The notes beneath the pieces were generated by a model. The model was not told the origin of the DNA and did no database searches. It saw nothing but the letters and a program-made list of their open reading frames with translations. A DNA stretch of 64,000 nucleotides from Ruminococcus sp. AF31-8BH (GTDB lineage: Bacteria; Bacillota; Clostridia; Lachnospirales; Lachnospiraceae): the NCBI RefSeq assembly GCF_003460605.1, contig NZ_QTVN01000017.1, forward strand, positions 1 through 64,000, in the 5' to 3' direction. A program made the position numbers and the translations under genes. Below are positions 58,595 to 64,000 of this stretch, piece after piece. Position 1 is the stretch's first letter. Each line of letters starts with the position of its first letter.

Positions 58595-59197
58595 TTAACG
58601 CCCCTTATCTCCCAGCATCAGGCAGAACTGTTTCACGATCCGGTCAATTTCTCCAGTGACGGCTTCCACCCCGACTTCCGTTTCCCGCCAGTTTTCCCTG
58701 GTGATTCCATCCGGGCAGGCCGGGCAGACCAGAATCTTCGCCTCCGGGTACAGGATCTGATAATACATCAGAGAACGTCTGGCATGATAGGTCTTGCAGC
58801 ACAAAATTGCCTTATTCACCTGAATTCCCGCCCTGTCTGTCACCTGTCTGGAATAAATGGCATTTTCATAGGTAAAGGTTGCCTGGTCTTCCCGCAGGAT
58901 TGCCTCTTCCGGAACACCGTTCTTCATAAGAACGCTCTTTAAGAATTCCCATTCCGTCTCATATTCTCCGTCATAAATTTCCTGGTGAGACTGCACTCCC
59001 ACAAATTTCCCCAGGGTAATGCTGTATCTTCCGCTGGGCAGAATATAAGGAGCATAGCCTTCTTTATATAACTGCGCCGCACGCTCAGCCATCTGGGGAA
59101 ACCCGTTTCCCGGCACAAAAATAATATCCGCCTTCTCAGGCTGATCCTCTGCAAATACAAAATCCTCTGCTGTTCTTAGAAATTCACTGTAATCCAT
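58595..59197 (-). CDS. YdcF-family (DUF218) protein
   Basis: A 200-residue soluble DUF218 protein. Family features are ADIIFVPGNGFPQMAERAAQLYKEGYAPYILPSG near the N-terminus, ILREDQATFTYENAIYSRQV and the AILCCKTYHARRSLMYYQILYP segment. There is no membrane helix, unlike many DUF218 proteins. These bind SAM or act on envelope precursors, but the reaction is not known. ATG 59197 with AAAGGA 8 bases upstream is favoured over the codon 17 residues upstream. Confidence 0.88.
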   Translation of the reverse strand: MDYSEFLRTAEDFVFAEDQPEKADIIFVPGNGFPQMAERAAQLYKEGYAPYILPSGRYSITLGKFVGVQSHQEIYDGEYETEWEFLKSVLMKNGVPEEAILREDQATFTYENAIYSRQVTDRAGIQVNKAILCCKTYHARRSLMYYQILYPEAKILVCPACPDGITRENWRETEVGVEAVTGEIDRIVKQFCLMLGDKGR

Positions 59198-59350
59198 TCT
59201 TTTGTTCCTTTCATAGCTCCTGCCAGCTTTTACCAACGAAACAGACATATCTGATCATGCATCCATTCCTAATTTAAAAGCCTGTGCATGTTGTTATCTG
59301 CATTATAATGTTTTTCCAGCTATTTTTCCACCCAGGAAATCTCTCCCGTC

Positions 59351-60115
59351 TTATTTTGTCACGATCAGGGTGCTGTAGCCATCATCCCGCAGCTGCTGTT
59401 CCATGCGGATCGCATTGTCCAACTGCACGAAAGCCCCGACCTGCACTTTATAGAATTCCCCATCCTGCAGAATATACGCTGGATATCCTTTTTCCTGCAG
59501 CATATACAGCATGCGGTCCGCGTTTTCCCGTTTGCGGAAAATACCGGTCTGCACCCGGTAATACAAAGGCTCCTCTCCCTGCTGCTGATCCAAAGTTCCA
59601 AGAATGGCGCCGGCAATCGCCTGGGCAATCTCCTCCTGCTTCTCATCATAAAGCTGATTGTCCTCATCAGAATTGATAAACCCGGTTTCAATCAGAAGAG
59701 CCGGCATCTTGGTTTTTCGCAGCACTACAAGCCCCGTTCTTGCCTGAACCCCGATTTCCCGAAAGCCCAGTTCTCCAAGGGCACCTACAATATTCTGTGC
59801 CATCTCATATTTCACACCGGATTTGTCGTAAACCAGCACCTCCACTCCATTGTACTGATTCACCTCCGGGCTGCTGTTCCGATGAAAGGAAATGAAATAA
59901 TCCACCTTCGCCTCATTGGCAAGTCTTGCCCTCTCAAAGGGGGAAATGTAATCATCCGTAGTTCTGGTATACAGCACCTTTATCCCATTTTCGGAAAGAA
60001 TTTTCCCAACAGCCATGGCAAGGGTGAGATTGTCATCCTTTTCCCTGCGGCCTTTATATACAGCTCCCGGATCCGATCCGCCGTGCCCGGCATCTATCAT
60101 AATGGAATATGGCAT
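59351..60115 (-). CDS. N-acetylmuramoyl-L-alanine amidase with a SPOR domain
   Basis: A 254-residue zinc amidase (Amidase_3) that cuts the bond between muramic acid and the peptide in peptidoglycan. Zinc ligands: H in IMIDAGHGGSDPGA, glutamate further on (REKDDNL), H in DYFISFHRNSSP, catalytic E in PALLIETGFINSDEDN. The last 70 residues form a SPOR domain (YYRVQTGIFRKRENADRMLY, YKVQVGAFVQLDNAIRMEQQ), which binds denuded glycan at the septum. There is no signal peptide, as in the mother-cell CwlC-type enzymes, so it may act during spore-former cell lysis; that is inference. Confidence 0.92.
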   Translation of the reverse strand: MPYSIMIDAGHGGSDPGAVYKGRREKDDNLTLAMAVGKILSENGIKVLYTRTTDDYISPFERARLANEAKVDYFISFHRNSSPEVNQYNGVEVLVYDKSGVKYEMAQNIVGALGELGFREIGVQARTGLVVLRKTKMPALLIETGFINSDEDNQLYDEKQEEIAQAIAGAILGTLDQQQGEEPLYYRVQTGIFRKRENADRMLYMLQEKGYPAYILQDGEFYKVQVGAFVQLDNAIRMEQQLRDDGYSTLIVTK

Positions 60116-60178
60116 GTCAAAATGACCTTCCTTACACTCTTTCTCTATTAGAATATGTAAAAAACTGCCAAAAGCTAC

Positions 60179-60207
60179 TTGACTTTTACGCTTTAAAGCG
60201 GTATTAT
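60179..60207 (+). promoter_or_regulatory. Promoter with a palindromic operator for the TrpXYZ-like ABC operon
   Basis: -35 TTGACT (60179-60184), 17-base spacer, -10 TATTAT (60202-60207). The spacer contains a perfect 12-bp palindrome, CGCTTTAAAGCG (60189-60200), a likely repressor site. Confidence 0.8.
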
Positions 60208-60261
60208 TTTGTGCAGACAGTACTTTAAACTACGAAAATGTTTTTAAGGAGGAAACAAATT

Positions 60262-61239
60262 ATGAAAAGAAAGGTTTTATCCGTAATTATGACCGGAGCT
60301 ATGGTAGCAGGTCTTGCAGGTACAGTAACCGTACACGCTGAAGAGCAGCAGACATACAATATCGGTATCTGCCAGCTGGTTCAGCATGAAGCACTTGACG
60401 CCGCAACTGAAGGCTTCAAGGATGCAGTCAAAGAAGGTCTCGGCGAGGAGAACGTTACATTTGATGAGCAGAATGCACAGGGCGATTCCGCTACCTGCAG
60501 CACCATCATCAACAACTTCGTATCCAGCAATGTAGACCTGATCCTTGCAAACGCTACTGCTTCTCTTCAGGCTGCAGCAGCAGGAACAAGCGATATCCCG
60601 ATCCTTGGCACCGCAGTAACAGAGTATGGCGTAGCTCTTGATCTTACTGATTTCGACGGCACTGTAGGCGGAAATATTTCCGGTACATCAGACCTTGCTC
60701 CACTTGAGGATCAGGCAGCAATGCTTAACGAGCTCTTCCCAGATGCAAAGAACGTAGGACTTCTCTACTGCTCCGCTGAGCCGAACTCCCAGTACCAGGT
60801 AGACACTGTTAAGGCTGCACTTGAGGATCTTGGATACACCTGCGAATACTACGCATTCTCTGATTCCAACGATATCTCCTCTGTTGTAACAAACGCAGTT
60901 GCAGACAGCGATGTCATCTATGTTCCAACAGACAACACAGCAGCTTCCAACACCGAGCTGATCAACAACATCTGCCTTCCGGCAAAGGTTCCGGTAATCG
61001 CAGGTGAAGAGGGAATCTGCTCCGGATGCGGTGTTGCTACTCTTTCCATCAGCTACTATGACCTTGGAAAAGCAACTGGAGAAATGGCAGTTAAGATCTT
61101 AAAAGACGGCGAAGACATTTCTACAATGCCAATCGAGTACGCACCTAACTTCACAAAAGAGTACAACGCAGACATCTGCGCAGAGCTTGGAATCGAAGTT
61201 CCGGATGATTACGTTGCAATCGGTGCAGACGCTGAATAA
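60262..61239 (+). CDS. ABC transporter substrate-binding protein, TrpX-like
   Basis: A 325-residue exported binding protein of the ABC_sub_bind (TrpX, BMP-like) class. Mature text includes YNIGICQLVQHEALDAATEGF, VDLILANATASLQAAAAGT, VTEYGVALDL and DVIYVPTDNTAASN, the periplasmic-binding fold. The signal peptide (VLSVIMTGAMVAGLAGTVTVHAEE) has no lipobox cysteine, which is odd for a Firmicute, where the protein would need to be tethered. ATG 60262 follows AAGGAGG. In characterised relatives the ligand is tryptophan or another aromatic amino acid or a nucleoside; not settled here. The permease and ATPase follow. Confidence 0.88.
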   Translation: MKRKVLSVIMTGAMVAGLAGTVTVHAEEQQTYNIGICQLVQHEALDAATEGFKDAVKEGLGEENVTFDEQNAQGDSATCSTIINNFVSSNVDLILANATASLQAAAAGTSDIPILGTAVTEYGVALDLTDFDGTVGGNISGTSDLAPLEDQAAMLNELFPDAKNVGLLYCSAEPNSQYQVDTVKAALEDLGYTCEYYAFSDSNDISSVVTNAVADSDVIYVPTDNTAASNTELINNICLPAKVPVIAGEEGICSGCGVATLSISYYDLGKATGEMAVKILKDGEDISTMPIEYAPNFTKEYNADICAELGIEVPDDYVAIGADAE

Positions 61240-61298
61240 TACATATTAATATTGATTTGACAGATTATTTGGACATTTAGCTGTTTCAGACAGCATAA

Positions 61299-61339
61299 AC
61301 ACAGACAGCGGGAAGGGAATCCTCTCTCGCTGTTTGTGT
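61299..61339 (+). promoter_or_regulatory. Hairpin between the binding-protein and permease genes
   Basis: A 12-bp stem ACACAGACAGCG (61299-61310) with CGCTGTTTGTGT (61328-61339), one G-T pair. No strong T-run follows, so it probably stabilises or partly terminates the binding-protein mRNA, making that protein in excess. Confidence 0.6.
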
Positions 61340-61426
61340 CGTTTCTAAACAGACTTGTCCTTAAATAAAAATCAGCTGTATTGCGCCGCAGCGCTGCCGC
61401 AGCTTGGCATGCAGGAGGAAAAAAAC

Positions 61427-62353
61427 ATGCAAATCGCAAACTTAATAATGGCACTTCCAGGTGCCGCTGCCCAGGGACTGATCTGGGGTATTATGGCAAT
61501 CGGTGTATACCTTACTTTCCGTGTTCTGGACATCGCCGATCTGACCGTAGACGGTACCATGTGTACCGGAGGTGCTGTCTGTGTCATGATGATGATCAGC
61601 GGACATAACGTATGGGTATCTCTTCTGGCAGCAACCTTAGCCGGTATGCTGGCCGGACTTGTCACTGGTATTTTCCACACCTTTATGGGAATCCCAGCCA
61701 TCCTTGCCGGAATCCTGACCCAGCTTTCCCTTTACTCCATTAACCTGAAGATCATGGGAAAAGCAAACCAGGCCATCAACGTTGACAAGTATCCGATCCT
61801 GATCTCCCTAAGACGAATCAAAAACGTGCCGATCACCCAGAACACCATTCTGATCGTTGCACTGTTTATTGTAGTGATCATCGCAATTTTGTACTGGTTC
61901 TTCGGAACCGAGCTTGGCTGCTCCCTTCGTGCAACAGGATGCAACCCTAACATGTCCCGTGCACAGGGTATCAACACAGATTTCTGCAAGGTTCTTGGCC
62001 TTATGGTTTCCAACGGACTTGTTGCTTTATCCAGTGCTCTTCTGGCTCAGTACCAGGGCTTCGCAGACGTAAACATGGGCCGTGGTGCGATCGTAATCGG
62101 ACTTGCTGCCGTTATTATCGGCGAGGCGATTTTCAGCCGCATTTTCCGCAACTTCGCACTCCGCCTTCTGTCCGTAGCATTCGGTTCCATTCTCTACTAT
62201 CTGGTACTTCAGACTGTAATCTGGATGGGTATCGACACAGACCTTCTGAAAATGCTGTCCGCACTTGTAGTTGCTGTATTCCTGGCAGTACCTTACTGGA
62301 AGGGAAAATATTTCGCAAAACCAGCAAAACGTGGAGGTAAGAACAATGCTTGA
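61427..62353 (+). CDS. ABC transporter permease, TrpY-like
   Basis: A 308-residue permease of the branched-chain amino acid/BPL type with about eight helices, beginning IMALPGAAAQGLIWGIMAIGVYLTFRVLDIADLTVDG and ending FLAVPYWKGKYFAKP. The GCSLRATGCNPNMSRAQGI loop (cytoplasmic, equivalent to the EAA region) is typical. ATG 61427 has AGGAGG 9 bases upstream; the open frame's extra 24 codons in front are in the leader. It partners the binding protein before it and the ATPase after it. Confidence 0.92.
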   Translation: MQIANLIMALPGAAAQGLIWGIMAIGVYLTFRVLDIADLTVDGTMCTGGAVCVMMMISGHNVWVSLLAATLAGMLAGLVTGIFHTFMGIPAILAGILTQLSLYSINLKIMGKANQAINVDKYPILISLRRIKNVPITQNTILIVALFIVVIIAILYWFFGTELGCSLRATGCNPNMSRAQGINTDFCKVLGLMVSNGLVALSSALLAQYQGFADVNMGRGAIVIGLAAVIIGEAIFSRIFRNFALRLLSVAFGSILYYLVLQTVIWMGIDTDLLKMLSALVVAVFLAVPYWKGKYFAKPAKRGGKNNA

Positions 62354-63140
62354 GATCAAAAACATATACAAAACCTTTAATCCGGGAACCATCAACGAGA
62401 AGGTAGCCTTAAACGGTCTTTCCCTGAAGCTCAATGAAGGTGATTTCGTTACCGTAATCGGCGGCAACGGAGCCGGAAAATCCACAATGCTGAACGCAGT
62501 TGCAGGTGTATGGCCGGTAGACGAGGGCCAGATCATCATTGACGGAACAGATGTTACCAAGCTTTCCGAGTACAAAAGAGCCGCATATCTTGGACGTGTA
62601 TTCCAGGATCCTATGACCGGAACTGCTGCTACCATGGGAATTGAAGAGAACTTAGCTCTTGCCAAGCGCCGCGGCAAAACAAGGCTTCTCCGCCCCGGAA
62701 TCACAAAGGCAGAGCGTGCTGAGTACAAAGAGCTTCTGAAAATCCTGAACCTTGGTCTTGAGGATCGTCTGACTTCCAAGGTAGGTCTTCTCTCCGGAGG
62801 CCAGAGACAGGCGCTTACCCTTCTGATGGCTACCCTTCAGAAACCGAAGCTTCTCCTTCTGGATGAGCACACTGCAGCCCTTGACCCGAAAACAGCAGCA
62901 AAGGTTCTGGACATTACAGACAAAATTGTCAACCGCGATCACCTTACCACACTGATGATCACCCACAATATGAAGGACGCCATCGCCCACGGCAACCGTC
63001 TGATCATGATGATGAACGGAAAAATCGTTCTCGACATCCAGGGTGAAGAAAAGAAAAAGCTTACCGTGAAACAGCTTCTGGATAAATTCGAGGAAGCCAG
63101 CGGAGAGGAATTCTCCAATGACTCCGCAATTCTTGGATAA
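62346..63140 (+). CDS. ABC transporter ATPase, TrpZ-like
   Basis: A 264-residue ATPase. Walker A is GGNGAGKSTMLNAVAG, Q-loop GRVFQDPMTGTA, signature GLLSGGQRQALTLLMA, Walker B LLLLDEHTAALDPKTA and switch MITHNMKDA. LSGGQRQALTLLMA and DEHTAALDP are characteristic of this transporter group. ATG 62346 follows TGGAGG and overlaps the permease stop by 8 bases. It is the last gene of the operon, with a terminator at 63188-63226. Confidence 0.94.
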   Translation: MLEIKNIYKTFNPGTINEKVALNGLSLKLNEGDFVTVIGGNGAGKSTMLNAVAGVWPVDEGQIIIDGTDVTKLSEYKRAAYLGRVFQDPMTGTAATMGIEENLALAKRRGKTRLLRPGITKAERAEYKELLKILNLGLEDRLTSKVGLLSGGQRQALTLLMATLQKPKLLLLDEHTAALDPKTAAKVLDITDKIVNRDHLTTLMITHNMKDAIAHGNRLIMMMNGKIVLDIQGEEKKKLTVKQLLDKFEEASGEEFSNDSAILG

Positions 63141-63187
63141 GCAAAATACTTTCCGAAAAAAACCCTGTATTTCCTAAAATTTCTGGA

Positions 63188-63226
63188 AACTGCCGTCAGA
63201 CTTCTGGTTCTGGCGGCAGTTTTTTG
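63188..63226 (+). terminator. Terminator of the TrpXYZ-like operon
   Basis: Stem AACTGCCG (63188-63195) with CGGCAGTT (63214-63221), followed by TTTTT on the plus strand. Confidence 0.85.
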
Positions 63227-63257
63227 CCCTTAAAAGCTTTCCCAGGTGATAGACGCT

Positions 63258-64000
63258 TTACTTTGTCTCCTTCTCGTCCTCTTCGTGGGGGCCTCCCACC
63301 TGCAGAAACACAGTTCCCTTATACACCATAAAATCCCCGGTTTCCTGGCAGTACCGATATACCTTATCTGTGAGAAAATCCTCCTCCGGCGTAGCCTCCC
63401 GTAATGTGTCCCTAAGAACCTCCTGCAGATCCTCTGGATAGGCCATACGCACGCTGTGGACCATCACCTCATGAATACTGGTAAACACCAGATAAAAGTC
63501 TCCTTTCATCAATTCCGCCAGTCTTTTTGCCACGCCTGGTAAAAACACCGCTACCGCTCCGTTTGTCCTTCTTACTGTGCTGAGACAGTTTCCCACATTC
63601 TCTCTTCGCAATTCAAATTCCTGGTTCAGATCCATAAAGCATTCTCCGTTGTACTCCGGGTTTCCGATCAGTTTTTCCCACAGGAAAATTCTGGGCGGGG
63701 AAATAAAATATGTATTCAAAAGAGCCGCCTCAAAAACCGTTTTCTCGTCAAGCCCCCAGTTTTCCAGACAATCACGACGTATTTTCATGCTGGTGGTGCA
63801 TCCTTTCACCTCTCCTACCTGCATGTACAATACCAGGGCAATGTCCCCGATTACCCGGTATACCGCTTTTGAAAGCTCTTTCTTGTGCTTCTTCCGGTTC
63901 AAAAGCCGGATGAAAAGGTCATTTTTCACCTTCTCGTAATTGTTCAGATTTTGGGTTTTCTCAAAAAATCCGGCATTTTTCAGTTTGCGGATTTCTTTTT
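63258..64000 (-). CDS. DUF5688 family protein, 5' end beyond the window
   Basis: The frame stays open from 63929, where a GTG might be taken as a start, to the end of the window (text KEIRKLKNAGFFEKTQN then NLNNYEKVK). The gene therefore runs off the edge and the true start is not visible. The C-terminal 240 residues match what I recall of DUF5688: LYMQVGEVKGCTTSMKIRRD, the WGLDEKTVFEAALLNTYFISPP block and SIHEVMVHS. DUF5688 proteins are common in Lachnospiraceae and have no known function. There is no membrane segment. It is convergent with the ABC operon. Confidence 0.75.
   Translation of the reverse strand, partial: KEIRKLKNAGFFEKTQNLNNYEKVKNDLFIRLLNRKKHKKELSKAVYRVIGDIALVLYMQVGEVKGCTTSMKIRRDCLENWGLDEKTVFEAALLNTYFISPPRIFLWEKLIGNPEYNGECFMDLNQEFELRRENVGNCLSTVRRTNGAVAVFLPGVAKRLAELMKGDFYLVFTSIHEVMVHSVRMAYPEDLQEVLRDTLREATPEEDFLTDKVYRYCQETGDFMVYKGTVFLQVGGPHEEDEKETK

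Overview
The window looks like a chromosome segment of a gut Firmicute in the family Lachnospiraceae. I judge it closest to Blautia and its relatives, but the genus is a guess. The grounds are strong AGGAGG-type ribosome-binding sites, frequent TTG and GTG starts, the block scfA-scfB-secDF-recJ-apt-relA-MBL-hemZ-hisS-aspS known from Clostridia, and DUF5688, DUF6050, TIGR04086 and TnpV family proteins. I see no rRNA, tRNA or CRISPR array.

Layout. (1) 1-4,400 is the end of a mobile or conjugative element: a TnpV-type transposon protein next to a broken helicase remnant, a plasmid-type SSB, a Cys-rich protein, a DUF6050 membrane protein and a parA-parB pair with TTTTACGAAAA repeats upstream of parA. 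(2) 4,482-7,250 is core: rpsB-tsf with its own promoter, and an rsuA-type pseudouridine synthase. (3) 7,275-15,025 carries a YtrA-type regulator with its ABC transporter, a CPBP protease, a HAD phosphatase, and a membrane Ser/Thr kinase paired with an Asn/Ser/Gly-rich membrane protein. (4) 15,340-22,299 has a MarR-controlled heterodimeric ABC exporter, argS and a DegV protein. (5) 22,566-32,049 is a sugar-uptake and sensing locus: two permeases, a membrane-fusion protein and an odd membrane protein on one side, and a propeller-bearing solute-binding lipoprotein and histidine kinase on the other. The response regulator lies between them in the opposite orientation. (6) 32,332-37,889 is a MacB-like export operon with two membrane-fusion proteins. 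(7) 38,198-54,698 is a lipoprotein gene and then the conserved clostridial block from aspS to the SCIFF peptide gene scfA. The 46-residue SCIFF precursor is easily missed because it is so short. (8) 54,774-64,000 has a sortase-type surface protein, a CNNM/CorC-type transporter, a YdcF protein, an amidase with a SPOR domain, a TrpXYZ-like ABC uptake operon and the 3' part of a DUF5688 gene.

How the parts work together. The most informative regulatory signal is a 24-bp box (21 of 24 identical) placed at the same distance from an extended -10 upstream of both the sugar permease operon and the distant binding-protein gene. It is the likely target of the response regulator and ties the two halves of locus 5 into one regulon. 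The same locus holds a 490-bp non-coding stretch (27,761-28,289) bounded by 13-bp inverted repeats and rich in long nested stems. This is the best candidate here for an undescribed RNA or mobile or invertible element. In the SCIFF operon a hairpin sits between precursor and maturase genes, and a terminator stem covers the ribosome-binding site of the gene just upstream. Function calls rest on reading motifs and on memory of families; no database search was run.
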